A DNA stretch of 64,000 nt from Methanobrevibacter ruminantium (GCA_004553595.1 SFKZ01000013.1:1-64000), one strand, 5' to 3'. Shown: positions 1 through 9,057, counted from the first letter of the stretch. A program made the numbers and translations. Notes: a model not told the origin generated them from the sequence alone.

Positions 1-648
1 CAATGCTAAAGCCGGAATATTTACAGCCTCTATGGATACATTAATAGGTAAAAGCAATAGGAGTATCATTAATGCTCCAAATCCAATCACATAATAATTG
101 TCAACTTTAGGATATCTGATTGTACTGATCATTAAATAAGCTGCAAATAACATCAATATAGCAGCAACTCCAACATTAAATAAACCGCTGAGGTAATAAG
201 TAGCTATGATAATAGCGGTACCTGGTATTGGGAATCCCACGAATCCATGGTAATTAATTTTATCTGAAATTACATTGTAACGGGTAAGTCTTAACATACC
301 GCAAACAAGTGTTAAAACAGCTACAATTGCCATTAAGTATCCTGCCCAGTCAGATATTCCTAATCCCATATAATATAAAAGGACTGAAGGTGCAACACCA
401 AAAGATACTATGTCTGCTAAAGAATCAATATTTTTTCCAAAACCAAATTTATCATCACGATCAAGTTTTCTTGAAACCCATCCATCTACAGAGTCAAAAA
501 CAACTGCAACAAGTATGCACAATGATGCATATGATAAATGATTATCAATAACCATTAAAATAGCTAAAAATCCAAATACCAAATTCAATATTGAAATGAC
601 ATCTGGAACAGCTAAAAAATATCCCATTCCTACACTTTTTAATCTCAT
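1..648 (-). CDS. pssA: Archaetidylserine synthase, CDP-alcohol phosphatidyltransferase family (3' end outside window)
   Basis: Reading the minus strand from ATG at 648 gives an open frame to the left edge of the window (216 codons), so the C-terminus is missing. The protein begins MRLKSVGMGYFLAVPD and carries the CDP-alcohol phosphatidyltransferase signature DxxDGxxxRxxxxxxxFGxxxDSxAD at about residues 50-77, followed by SFG. Several hydrophobic segments flank it. The family joins a CDP-activated lipid to an alcohol; in Methanobacteriales the expected reaction is CDP-archaeol plus L-serine to archaetidylserine, at the membrane. The DS.AD.xSFGVAPS form of the motif is typical of the serine transferases, which is why serine is preferred over inositol or glycerol. 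The gene is divergent from the next one, with about 600 bases between. Confidence 0.88.
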   Translation of the reverse strand, partial: MRLKSVGMGYFLAVPDVISILNLVFGFLAILMVIDNHLSYASLCILVAVVFDSVDGWVSRKLDRDDKFGFGKNIDSLADIVSFGVAPSVLLYYMGLGISDWAGYLMAIVAVLTLVCGMLRLTRYNVISDKINYHGFVGFPIPGTAIIIATYYLSGLFNVGVAAILMLFAAYLMISTIRYPKVDNYYVIGFGALMILLLLLPINVSIEAVNIPALAL

Positions 649-1258
649 AATTTGACTCCAAATAATATTTTAAATAAACTCCCTTATTAATTTTTTCAAA
701 AAACGATTAATTGTTTTCTAAATCAACATAAAATAACAATACATTAGTAAAAAGTAATTTAATTAAAAAATTTGACTAATTTTGAAAAAATAAACTCAAA
801 TTAGTATTTTTAATTAAAACAAATATTTCTAAATAAAGTAAATTTTTTATATGAATTCAATTTTTTATTGTAAAATGAATTTTCTAATGATAATGAGTTC
901 TGTTTAAATGAATCAATATTACAATTCCATATAAATTTTTCATTAGAAAATAAACAATATTAACAAATTGCAATAATATATTAATAATATTTTAAATCCA
1001 TTATTTAAATATTACTTTAAGTATTACTCAATAGTATTTAATATATTTTATTACCTTATATTTAATTTTTTTTAAAAAAAATAAAAAAATAATCATTTAA
1101 AAACAAAATTTTATATTATAATAATGAAATATATTAAAATCGTATAGTATTAAAATTCTTGGTTTTAAGTGAAAAAAGTAATAAGAAAATCATGATTTTA
1201 TGAATATATAAAATGAAAATTGATTCGAAAATTAATTTAAACTCTATTAAGTGATCAT
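649..1258. other. Long AT-rich intergenic region
   Basis: About 610 bases between divergent genes. The sequence is almost entirely A and T with many short runs. I find no open frame with a ribosome binding site, no tRNA-like fold and no clear repeat. It must hold the promoters of both flanking genes, but I cannot assign a TATA box with confidence in such AT-rich DNA. Confidence 0.6.
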
Positions 1259-2017
1259 ATGATTGAAGACAGAATACAAATTCTCAGAAGAGCTGCAAAG
1301 GTTTCCTCTAGAGAGAATAATGAACACGTATGGTGTGTCATCGCAGGTAATGAAAAGTTAGTTGATGATATAGCATACCAAGCAATCACAGCTAAGGATA
1401 GAGTTCAAATTTTATTTAGGGAATCAATTAAGATTTTAGACAAGTACACTTCAAAAAGATTTGACTGCATAATGCTAAAAGGAGAAACACTGAAAATCAG
1501 TGAACTTAGAAATAGATGCAATGAGAAAGGGGGAGCATCTGTAGAGATAACTAATGTACACATTAATGAAATGCCTAATTTGTTGGTAATAGTAGGTCCT
1601 GAAGAGTCCATGAAATCATTTAATGGTAAAACCAACAGGCAAAATGCAAAAATAAACATTTTAGCAGAAGATCATACAAGCAGTTTCATTAAGGCGGAAC
1701 TCAATACAAGATTTAAATTGCCTTCCTTTTTAAGAAATACTGTAACACCAATACTTGATATGAGCGATGTAGTTTTATCTGCAATCTTGGTTTCTGTAAT
1801 TGATGAAAATGATATTGAGCATGTGAAGGAAATCAGTCAAAACAACAGCTTATTCGGAATTGACTTAAATAAGACAATCCAAGATAAGGAAAATCAAAGA
1901 ATATTTGAGGTTACAGAAAAAGATAAGGCAAATCCGCAAGAAGAAAACAAGACTGAAGATAACAACAATCCAGACAACACCATAGAAACTCCAGAAGAAG
2001 ACAAAACCCAAGAATAA
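1259..2017 (+). CDS. Conserved hypothetical protein with acidic C-terminal tail
   Basis: 252 residues starting with ATG at 1259, a few bases after a weak GTGAT. I do not recognise the family with certainty. Residues 1 to about 205 look like a folded soluble alpha/beta protein (segments such as HVWCVIAG, LLVIVGPEES and VVLSAILVSVID suggest beta strands), with no signal peptide or membrane segment. Residues from about 213 to the end are a low-complexity tail rich in Glu, Asp, Asn, Lys and Thr. The gene stands alone between an archaeal lipid gene and the mreB-like gene, so context gives no function. The codon pattern is like that of its neighbours, and the long open frame on the coding strand supports a real gene. 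Confidence 0.8.
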   Translation: MIEDRIQILRRAAKVSSRENNEHVWCVIAGNEKLVDDIAYQAITAKDRVQILFRESIKILDKYTSKRFDCIMLKGETLKISELRNRCNEKGGASVEITNVHINEMPNLLVIVGPEESMKSFNGKTNRQNAKINILAEDHTSSFIKAELNTRFKLPSFLRNTVTPILDMSDVVLSAILVSVIDENDIEHVKEISQNNSLFGIDLNKTIQDKENQRIFEVTEKDKANPQEENKTEDNNNPDNTIETPEEDKTQE

Positions 2018-2330
2018 ATTTAGCTTTTTAAAGCCATCACTATTTAAAAAACTCATTTTTCTGACTATTATTATATATTATTAAATTTTTTTCATAATTA
2101 TATACAAAAACTTATTATTAATAAAAATTATAAATAATTATTGTTATAAACTATAAACATTAATTAATTAATTTTTGATTGTATTATATAATTAATAAAT
2201 AATTAATTCGATAATCAATTCAAAATGTGAATTAATTAATAAAACAATAAAATCAATTAAATGATTTATTAAATAATTATAGAAAAATTTATAAATAATT
2301 TAATTTTATTTTATCAATGGAGGAATAACT
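2018..2330. other. AT-rich intergenic region upstream of the mreB-like gene
   Basis: About 310 bases with many ATTAATTAAT-like inverted stretches and no coding potential. The ribosome binding site GGAGG of the following gene lies at 2319-2323, seven bases before its TTG start. Confidence 0.55.
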
Positions 2331-3401
2331 TTGAGTATTTTCGGAAATGAAGACGCTATTGAAATTGAACCAACCAGAGTTGTTAAAAATAGTTTAGGTA
2401 TTGACTTAGGTACCTTAAACACCGTAATCGCAAAACCATCAGGAGATAAATTTGACTTATACCAAATTCCTTCTGTAGTTGCTGTTAAAAAAGATGATCC
2501 TTCTGCAGTGCTTGCTGTTGGAGAAGAAGCTAAAAAAATGTTAGGCAGAACTCCAGAAGACATTGTTGCAGTAAGACCACTTAAAAAAGGAGTAATCGAA
2601 AACGTTGCACAAGCACAAGCATTACTCATAAGAGCTATGGAAATTGGTATTAACGAAGGAGAAACTGTAGGAAGAATTGTTATTGGAATTCCTGGAGACT
2701 CTTCTGAAGTAGAAAAGAATGCTGCTGAAGAAATAGGTAGAAAAGCTGGTGCTGAATACGTTTTAGTAGTCAGTGAAGGTTTAGCTGCAGCTATTGGTGC
2801 TGGATTACCTATTGCAGAACCAAATGGAACCATGGTAATTGACATTGGTGCAGGATCTACTGATTTAGTAGTTATTTCCCTTGGTGGAATCAACGATATT
2901 GAAACCGTAAGAGTCGGTGGAGACGACATTGATAATAGAATCGTAGAATTGGTTGCAGAAAAATACAACGTTGCAATCAGCATTCACGATGCAGAAGCTG
3001 CAAAAATGGAAATTGGAATGATCCATTGCAGTGAAGAATTTGAAAACTTAAGCTATGAAGTTATTGGTAAATCCTTAGAAACTAACAGACCTAAAAAAGT
3101 TGTAATTGATTCAATGTTAGTTGCAGATGCAGTAGAACCAATCATCCAAGCAGTTGTTGGCGGATTAAACATCATATTAGAAAGATTACCAGCGGAATTG
3201 ATGATGGGTGTTTACAAAAATACTGTAGCAGTAGGTGGAAGTTCCAGATTAAGAGGTCTTAAAGAAAGAATTTTCGACGAATCAGACATTCCGATTCAAA
3301 TTTCTGATGACCCTATGACTGTAGTCGCAAAAGGAACTGCAATCGTAGCTGCTGAACCATTAGCTTTAGAACCGGAAGTACGTTTAAAAGCTATGAAATA
3401 A
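2331..3401 (+). CDS. mreB: MreB-like actin-family ATPase
   Basis: 356 residues, starting at TTG 2331 because GGAGG sits seven bases upstream and the frame has no better ATG. The actin/Hsp70 ATPase fold is clear: phosphate-1 loop GIDLGTLNT at residues 23-31, phosphate-2 loop DIGAGSTD at 171-178, and adenosine motif VGGSSRLRGL at 301-310. Length and order fit MreB (about 340 residues) and exclude DnaK. In bacteria MreB filaments guide wall synthesis under the membrane. In archaea MreB-like proteins are known mainly from pseudomurein-walled Methanobacteriales and Methanopyrus, so a role in wall or shape is a reasonable inference and not shown by the sequence. It is transcribed alone and ends in a strong hairpin at 3439-3462. 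Confidence 0.85.
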   Translation: MSIFGNEDAIEIEPTRVVKNSLGIDLGTLNTVIAKPSGDKFDLYQIPSVVAVKKDDPSAVLAVGEEAKKMLGRTPEDIVAVRPLKKGVIENVAQAQALLIRAMEIGINEGETVGRIVIGIPGDSSEVEKNAAEEIGRKAGAEYVLVVSEGLAAAIGAGLPIAEPNGTMVIDIGAGSTDLVVISLGGINDIETVRVGGDDIDNRIVELVAEKYNVAISIHDAEAAKMEIGMIHCSEEFENLSYEVIGKSLETNRPKKVVIDSMLVADAVEPIIQAVVGGLNIILERLPAELMMGVYKNTVAVGGSSRLRGLKERIFDESDIPIQISDDPMTVVAKGTAIVAAEPLALEPEVRLKAMK

Positions 3402-3438
3402 ATTTAAACAATTTCAAGCGTTATAATACGTATAATAC

Positions 3439-3462
3439 TATGGATTGTCTTTACAATCCATA
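3439..3462 (+). terminator. Hairpin downstream of the mreB-like gene
   Basis: TATGGATTGT at 3439-3448 and ACAATCCATA at 3453-3462 form a perfect 10-base stem with loop CTTT, 38 bases after the stop codon, followed by a pyrimidine-rich stretch. A terminator or a transcript-end stabilising structure is the simplest reading. Confidence 0.55.
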
Positions 3463-3628
3463 ATATTCCTTTTAACACCAAATAATCACACCATCAAAAT
3501 TACTTCCTTTAAACTTTAATAAATCTTATTTTTATAAAAATTAAACTAATTAAAAAATTAAACTAATTATAAAAATAAACTAATTATAAAAACTAAACTA
3601 TTTAAATAATGAAACTGGATTTAATAAT

Positions 3629-4288
3629 ATGGATACACTAGGATTAGATGAAGCTGGAAGAGGCCCTGTTTTAGGCCCTATGGTTATGGCAGGTATTGTA
3701 ATACCTGAGAAAAAAGAAAAGATCATTGAAAGAATGGGCGTAAAAGATTCTAAAAGATTAACTCCTAACAGAAGAGCAGTACTATATCGTAAGTTAACTA
3801 AAATGTTCGATTATGAAACAGTGGTAATTACTGCAAAGGATATTGACACTTTAAGAGCAAAAGGAATAAATCTTAATCAAATAGAAAAATTAGCTATGAA
3901 AAAAATCATAAATACTCTTCGAGCAGATAGAATCATCATAGATGCTTTGGATGTAAAGGAAGGAAGACTTCAGGAAGAGATGGAAGAATATGTAGGCCAT
4001 AGCTGTGAAGTCATTGCAGAACATAAGGCAGATGATAACTATCTTGCAGTTGGAGCAGCTTCAATCATTGCAAAAACAAAAAGGGACATGATTATTGAAG
4101 AAATAAATAAGCAGTACATCAGATCCACCAAGGACAGAGATGGAATCGGTTCAGGTTATCCAAGCGATCCAAAAACCAAAAACTTCTTGAAGAAATTCAA
4201 ATATGATGAAATGCCAGATTTCGTTAGAAGAAGTTGGGGAACAGTCCAGAAAATAAAAGAAGCCGAAGAGGCTGAAAAATTAGAATAA
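3629..4288 (+). CDS. rnhB: Ribonuclease HII
   Basis: 219 residues. RNase HII cuts RNA in RNA-DNA hybrids, including single ribonucleotides in duplex DNA and Okazaki primers. The family signature DEAGRG is at residues 7-12 (D7 and E8 bind metal). The third acidic residue lies in IIIDALD (D105), and the region ADDNYLAVGAASIIAKTKRD from 134 supplies the fourth Asp and the basic substrate site. GSGYPSDP at 174-181 is the usual C-terminal motif. The length is typical for archaeal RNase HII. The start is the ATG at 3629, with no strong ribosome binding site. It converges on purO, with a strong hairpin between them. Confidence 0.95.
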   Translation: MDTLGLDEAGRGPVLGPMVMAGIVIPEKKEKIIERMGVKDSKRLTPNRRAVLYRKLTKMFDYETVVITAKDIDTLRAKGINLNQIEKLAMKKIINTLRADRIIIDALDVKEGRLQEEMEEYVGHSCEVIAEHKADDNYLAVGAASIIAKTKRDMIIEEINKQYIRSTKDRDGIGSGYPSDPKTKNFLKKFKYDEMPDFVRRSWGTVQKIKEAEEAEKLE

Positions 4289-4368
4289 GTTAAAAAAAAA
4301 ATTTCAATGAAAAAAGTACAAAAAATAAAAAATCCAATTTACATAAATAAATTGGAAAGAATTTTGGT

Positions 4369-4399
4369 CAAGGTTTTTAGCCGAAGGCTAAAAAGCTTG
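4369..4399. terminator. Bidirectional hairpin between rnhB and purO
   Basis: TTTTTAGCC at 4374-4382 and GGCTAAAAA at 4386-4394 form a 9-base stem with a GAA loop. After one G-G mismatch, the outer arms CAAG/CTTG at 4369-4372 and 4396-4399 also pair. It lies between two convergent genes, and runs of T flank the stem on either strand, so it could end both transcripts. Confidence 0.55.
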
Positions 4400-4404
4400 G
4401 GGAT

Positions 4405-5028
4405 TTATTCTGGATTGAAACCAGCAATTTTCCATTTTCCATCAAATATTGCTGCTACTGAAGATACGGGATTTTCAAATTCAGCAAATGCACCTTCATC
4501 GAAAATAAACTTACATGCATCATCAGGAGTTTCTGCAGCAAAAACAACATCTTCAGGAGTATTTTTCTCATAAGTGGAAATGAATTGAGCTTTACCATCT
4601 TCTATTTTTTCAACTAAGATTTTACTGTCAGTTACAATACCAATATAAGCTTCAAAATCATCTTCATTTCCTTTAACTACTGCAGCAATTCTTGGAGTGT
4701 TGTAATCATCCTTTTCATAATCCATGGTGATTAATGAATATGCCATTGCATCCCTAATGTTCATTCCAATAGCTATCTTATCTGCAATAGGATTGGTTTG
4801 GGAACCGTTTGAAATGATTGCAATGTCACCTACTGTTTTTACACAATCGTAAGCGATATAAGAGTTTTTGAAAATATCAGTTTCAAATCCTTCCTTTGGA
4901 ATGATAGCTGCTTCATCTTCAAGAACCTTTACTTGTCTGTTTGGAAAAGATCTGCTTGAAACTCTGTAAGCAACATATGGTTTTCCGTCTTCTGTTTTTC
5001 CTGCTGAAATAATTCTGCCTAAATACAT
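4405..5028 (-). CDS. purO: Archaeal IMP cyclohydrolase PurO
   Basis: 207 residues from ATG at 5028, preceded by GGGGT about six bases upstream. PurO closes the ring of FAICAR to give IMP, the last step of purine synthesis, and replaces the C-terminal half of bacterial PurH in many archaea. The family is recognised from the opening MYLGRIISAGKTEDGKP, the block YRVSSRSFPNRQ near residues 22-33 and the conserved ISNGSQTNPI around 72-81. The length agrees with the family. The protein is soluble and cytoplasmic. It lies downstream of exbD on the same strand, about 130 bases away, with no evident functional link. Confidence 0.93.
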   Translation of the reverse strand: MYLGRIISAGKTEDGKPYVAYRVSSRSFPNRQVKVLEDEAAIIPKEGFETDIFKNSYIAYDCVKTVGDIAIISNGSQTNPIADKIAIGMNIRDAMAYSLITMDYEKDDYNTPRIAAVVKGNEDDFEAYIGIVTDSKILVEKIEDGKAQFISTYEKNTPEDVVFAAETPDDACKFIFDEGAFAEFENPVSSVAAIFDGKWKIAGFNPE

Positions 5029-5159
5029 TGTTTTACCCCAAATTAACTATAAAATTTAAAAATTTATAAAATAAAAAATAAAAAGGCCATATTTTTTAAA
5101 AATATCAAAATATGGAAAATAAAATAATAAAATAAAAAATAATTAAATAAAATTTAAAA

Positions 5160-5567
5160 TCATTCTGGACTATGAACCACCTCTTGAGGGCTCATTCCAG
5201 AAGGCGCTTGAATATATATCGCATGCTCGCTCGTTTTAATCTGAACATCACCTTGGTCAAGCACTCTTGCATGAACACCGATAGCATTTCCTCTTATCTC
5301 AGAAGACATATCTACGCCATTTACAACAACTTTCTGAAGTCCTGCAACCGGCAACAGATAATATTCTGAATCTCCAGTGGTGTCAGTCATATTTGGCTTT
5401 CCAGTGCCTGTTCCAGTGTCATCACCAGTAACAGATGCAGCACCGAAAGTACTGGTCACCACTAAAAAGATAAGCAAAGTAAATAAAATGTCAATGAAAG
5501 GAACTAGCTTGATTTCAGGTTCATCCCGATTCATCTTTTCCTTATGATGCTTAATGTCAATTGCCAA
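5160..5567 (-). CDS. exbD: ExbD/TolR-type biopolymer transport protein
   Basis: 135 residues starting at TTG 5567. AAGGAG lies at suitable spacing, and no upstream ATG is available before the exbB stop. A short charged N-terminus (residues 1-20) precedes one membrane helix at about 22-40 that contains Asp26, the proton-carrying residue of ExbD/TolR/MotB helices (motif VPFIDILFTLLIFLVV). The remaining 95 residues lie outside the membrane and hold the TolR-like globular domain. It follows exbB by 16 bases and must form the channel with it. ExbB/ExbD use proton flow to drive a partner protein in bacteria. The partner here is unknown because this cell has no outer membrane or TonB. Confidence 0.87.
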   Translation of the reverse strand: MAIDIKHHKEKMNRDEPEIKLVPFIDILFTLLIFLVVTSTFGAASVTGDDTGTGTGKPNMTDTTGDSEYYLLPVAGLQKVVVNGVDMSSEIRGNAIGVHARVLDQGDVQIKTSEHAIYIQAPSGMSPQEVVHSPE

Positions 5568-5583
5568 TTTAACAGCTCCTTGA

Positions 5584-6423
5584 TTATTGTCTTAATTTAC
5601 TTTCAGTAATTTCAGATTTTACATCACATTTCTCCAATATGATGTTACTAATACTCTTTTCAAGCATACTTGGCTTAAATGAGATTTGAATATTTGAATA
5701 AGGGTCAGAGATTTCCTTTACGCTAACAATACCTTCTGCTTCCTGAAGTGCTTCAACTACACAAGGCAATTTTTCATAAACTCTGATTTTAATTACAGCA
5801 TAACTCCAATTAGTCATTTTAGTAGCTAATTCAATCTTATCCATTTCTGCATCAATTAAACCTTTGATATAAGTGTATAAAGGCATAAGAACAATAGCTA
5901 CAGTTAAACCTGCAATAGTGGTGATAAGAGCAATATAAATACCTTCTGCCATAGCTGCAGCATCCGGATTTACACCTAAGTTCTTAAAGGTCATCCAAAT
6001 ACCTAATACAGTACCAATCAATCCTAAGAAAGGAGCAAGCTCGATAATGGTTTTTAATGCACTAATACCATTGGTCATTTTTGAGAGCTCGACAATGAAA
6101 ATTTGCTCCATACTCTCTTCCACTTCTATCTTGTTTTTATAACCGATTTTCAATGCTTCAGACATGATTCTTGAAACAGGGTTCTTATAGTGACTGATAT
6201 TCTTTAATGCTTCAATAGCTCCACCTTGTTCCATAGAAGAGGTAATTGTCCCCATAATCTCTGTAGCATCAATTTTACTTATTTTTCTAAGGTAAAATAT
6301 CTTTCTTATAGATATTAACAGACCATAGATACCAAGCAAAAGAATCATATAAGTGATAACTCCTCCACTTTGGAGCATCTCCATAATCATGTCAAATCCA
6401 TTAATAAGACTTTCTATAATCAT
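5584..6423 (-). CDS. exbB: ExbB/TolQ/MotA-type proton channel protein
   Basis: 279 residues from ATG 6423, with AGAGGAT upstream. Three membrane helices are visible: about 19-40, 127-150 (FLGLIGTVLGIWMTF) and 162-190 (GIYIALITTIAGLTVAIVLMP). This is the classical MotA/TolQ/ExbB arrangement, with a long cytoplasmic loop between helices 1 and 2. The GLIGTVLG and TTIAGL segments are family signatures. A C-terminal soluble tail of about 80 residues (ending near SKLRQ) is longer than in most ExbB proteins and could bind a cytoplasmic partner; that is inference. It forms a two-gene operon with exbD. Confidence 0.88.
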   Translation of the reverse strand: MIIESLINGFDMIMEMLQSGGVITYMILLLGIYGLLISIRKIFYLRKISKIDATEIMGTITSSMEQGGAIEALKNISHYKNPVSRIMSEALKIGYKNKIEVEESMEQIFIVELSKMTNGISALKTIIELAPFLGLIGTVLGIWMTFKNLGVNPDAAAMAEGIYIALITTIAGLTVAIVLMPLYTYIKGLIDAEMDKIELATKMTNWSYAVIKIRVYEKLPCVVEALQEAEGIVSVKEISDPYSNIQISFKPSMLEKSISNIILEKCDVKSEITESKLRQ

Positions 6424-6670
6424 AATATCCTCTAAAGAATTTAATTAAAAATTAATAACCAATAAAATAAATTAATAACAATTTAATAGTTAATACTAAA
6501 AATGATTATTAATCATATTAATTATAAATTTATTATTTTTAATATAAAAGCATATTGTTAATTTTTTAAAAAAATAAAGCATTATTTTTAATTTTTAATT
6601 AAAACCATCGAAAAATAGAACTCTACAAATATCAATAGTTTTTTATATTTTATTAATATAAAATTTAATT

Positions 6671-7435
6671 ATGACTTTAAAATTATGTGGATTAAAAGAA
6701 ATTCCTTTAGTTAAGAAAGGAGATAATATAGCTAAGATTATCGAAGAGGATTTGGAAAAGGAAAATCTCACTCTTGAAGATGGAGATATTTTGCTTATTG
6801 CTGAAACATTGATTTCAAAGGCTGAAGGCAACTATATTAAAATCGATGAATTGGAGCCTAGCGAAGAGACAAGGAAAATTGCAGAAAAATGCAAAAAGGA
6901 CCCAAAACTTGTTGAAGCGATTTTACAGGAATCAAATGAAATCGTTGCAGTCGGACCTAATTTCATTGTAACTGAAACCAAACATGGATTTGTTTGTGCA
7001 AACTCAGGAATTGATGAATCCAATGTGGAAGAAGGTTTAGCAACCCCAATGCCTAAGAATCCTGACCAATCCGCTAAGGAAATAAGAGAGTACTTGGAAG
7101 AAAAAACAGATAAGGAAATTGCTGTAATCATTACAGATACTCAAGGAAGAGCATTTAGAGTTGGTGCAATTGGAACAGCTATTGGCTGCTCTGGAATCAA
7201 TCCTCTCTGGGTAAGAATCGGTGAAGAAGACCTATTCGGCAGAGCCCTTGAAACAACTGAAGTTGCAACTGCAGATGAGCTTGCAGCAGCGGCATCCTTA
7301 TTGATGGGTCAAGCAAATGAAGGAATCCCTATCGTATTGATTAGAGGATTTGATACATTTGACCATCTCAGAGACACTGAAACTGGAATCAAGCCATTGC
7401 TTAGACCTAAAGAATTTGATGTATTTAGAAAATAG
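6671..7435 (+). CDS. cofE: Coenzyme F420-0:L-glutamate ligase
   Basis: 254 residues. CofE adds L-glutamate to F420-0, using GTP, to make F420-1 and then F420-2. The family is shown by the opening LCGLKEIPLVKKGDNIA, the segment DGDILLIAETLISKAEGN, the conserved HGFVCANSGIDESNV near residues 111-125 and the block ITDTQGRAFRVGAIGTAIG near 155-173. The length matches archaeal CofE. ATG at 6671 has no clear ribosome binding site within the preceding AT-rich DNA, so translation may be leaderless. It heads a plus-strand series that continues with a zinc-ribbon gene and cofD, placing two F420 enzymes within 2.4 kb. Confidence 0.95.
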   Translation: MTLKLCGLKEIPLVKKGDNIAKIIEEDLEKENLTLEDGDILLIAETLISKAEGNYIKIDELEPSEETRKIAEKCKKDPKLVEAILQESNEIVAVGPNFIVTETKHGFVCANSGIDESNVEEGLATPMPKNPDQSAKEIREYLEEKTDKEIAVIITDTQGRAFRVGAIGTAIGCSGINPLWVRIGEEDLFGRALETTEVATADELAAAASLLMGQANEGIPIVLIRGFDTFDHLRDTETGIKPLLRPKEFDVFRK

Positions 7436-7488
7436 ATAAAACAATTACAACTTATATAATAAGATTTTATTCCTTTTGAGTGTTGAAT

Positions 7489-8031
7489 ATGGTTGAGATT
7501 AATTTCAAATGTGACAACTGTGATTTTTCATTTTTAGATAAGAATCTAATATTCTATTTAGATACTAATTTAGATGATTTGGAATCCATCTTAAATTTCT
7601 ATTCTGAAGATAAAAAAGATGAGAAAGATGGAAAATATGAAAAAGATGAGAGTATTCATTTAGAACTTATTGAAGATAGTCACAATAAGGAAAATTCAGA
7701 CAAGATGACTAAATCATTAATTTCCGGTTTCCTTTATGAAAACTACTGTCCAGATTGCAATGAATTAATTAAAACCTATGTTCCTGAAGACAATGAGCTT
7801 TTCACTCAAGAAGAGATTGAAAAAATACTAACTAAAGAAATTTCAAAAAATCCTAATAATGAAAAAGCATTTAAAATACTGTTTTTTGATTTTAAAAAGA
7901 CATTTTACAAGGATAGAAGAAATATTCTTGAAAACAACAATTGTCCTAACTGCAATAGTGAAATGTCATTAGTAATTTCTGAGAAAACTCCATGCCCTAA
8001 ATGTGGAGGCCCATTAAAGGAAGAATTTTAA
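7489..8031 (+). CDS. Unknown protein with N- and C-terminal zinc-ribbon cysteines
   Basis: 180 residues from ATG 7489; a GTG at 7480 is possible but has no ribosome binding site, while GAGTG precedes the ATG. Four CxxC pairs are visible: CDNC near the N-terminus, CPDC in the middle, and CPNC and CPKC near the C-terminus. The two C-terminal pairs are 15 residues apart and look like a complete zinc ribbon; the first two may form a second ribbon across a long acidic, Lys/Asp-rich insert. There is no membrane segment. I do not recognise the family. It lies between cofE and cofD on the same strand (about 50 and 120 bases from each), so a link to F420 metabolism is possible but only inferred from position. 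Confidence 0.8.
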   Translation: MVEINFKCDNCDFSFLDKNLIFYLDTNLDDLESILNFYSEDKKDEKDGKYEKDESIHLELIEDSHNKENSDKMTKSLISGFLYENYCPDCNELIKTYVPEDNELFTQEEIEKILTKEISKNPNNEKAFKILFFDFKKTFYKDRRNILENNNCPNCNSEMSLVISEKTPCPKCGGPLKEEF

Positions 8032-8154
8032 AGTTAAAATTTTAAAAAAATCTATTTTATTAAATTAACAATTAATAAATTACAATTGATAATAATCAAT
8101 AATAATTAAAAAAATTAAAGATCCTATCACAACTAAATAAAAAGAGTGGAAATC

Positions 8155-9057
8155 ATGATAACTATTTTTTCTGGAGGCACAGGAACTCCAAAATTAATTC
8201 AAGGAATAAAGGAAATTTATCCTGAAGAAGAAATTACCGTTGTGGTCAATACTGTGGAAAACTTATATATGTCCAGAGGTTATATTGCAGCGGATATTGA
8301 TACAGTGATGTATACCTTTGCAGATATGATAGATGAGGAATTCTGGTACGGAATCAAAGGGGATACATACATAGTTAGAGAACAGCTAATTGAAATGGGA
8401 ACTACCGAATTGCTCAGATTAGGAGACAAGGATAGGGCAACCAAGCTTCAAAAGGCTATTTTGCTAGAGGAAGGTTGGACATTATCAGACATTGTGGAAC
8501 TCCAAAAGGATAAACTTGGCATTAAGGCAAACATAATTCCAATGAGTGATGAGGAATCTGAAATAAGCATTGTTACCAAGGAGCATGGTGAAATTGAGTT
8601 CCATGACTTTTTGATCAAATACCAGTGCAACTGTGAAGTTCTTGAAGTGAAATATGCTCATGTGAGCCCTAGCCCAAAACTTATTGAATCAATAGAAAAA
8701 TCTGATAAGGTGATTTTTGGACCATCAAACCCAATCACTTCAATCAGACCAATCATTTCAATAGATGGCGTTGAAGATGCCCTTAAGGAAAAAGAGGTTA
8801 TTGCAGTTTCACCATTTGTAGGAAAATCCGCATTTAGCGGACCTGCAGGACAATTCATGAATGCATTTGGCTATGAAACATCTTCCAAAGGAGTCGCCGA
8901 ACTTTATAAATCATTCCTAAACACATTGGTGATTGATAACCAAGATGAAGAGTTCAAAGAAGAGATTGAAGAGATTATTCCAAATGTAATCGTAACCAAC
9001 ACTTTCATGAAAACAATTGAAGATAAAATCAATCTTGCAAAAGTGGTTTTGGAATAA
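8155..9057 (+). CDS. cofD: 2-phospho-L-lactate transferase
   Basis: 300 residues. CofD transfers 2-phospho-L-lactate from its guanylyl-activated form to the deazaflavin Fo, making F420-0, the substrate of CofE. The start is set at ATG 8155 and not the GTG at 8146, because that GTGGA is the ribosome binding site and the mature family starts with a strand leading into SGGTGTPKL. The nucleotide-binding motif FSGGTGTPKLIQGI is at the N-terminus. VVVNTVENLYMSRGYIAADIDTVMYTFADM follows the usual CofD order of Fo-site residues. GPSNPITSIRPI near residue 190 and SPFVGKSAFSGPAGQFM are further signatures. A cytoplasmic enzyme. Confidence 0.95.
   Translation: MITIFSGGTGTPKLIQGIKEIYPEEEITVVVNTVENLYMSRGYIAADIDTVMYTFADMIDEEFWYGIKGDTYIVREQLIEMGTTELLRLGDKDRATKLQKAILLEEGWTLSDIVELQKDKLGIKANIIPMSDEESEISIVTKEHGEIEFHDFLIKYQCNCEVLEVKYAHVSPSPKLIESIEKSDKVIFGPSNPITSIRPIISIDGVEDALKEKEVIAVSPFVGKSAFSGPAGQFMNAFGYETSSKGVAELYKSFLNTLVIDNQDEEFKEEIEEIIPNVIVTNTFMKTIEDKINLAKVVLE

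Noticed and set aside
2306..2983. 225-codon open frame opposite the mreB-like gene
   Set aside because: It is a Ser/Ile/Pro-rich reading of the complementary strand of a clear ATPase gene with intact motifs; no ribosome binding site.
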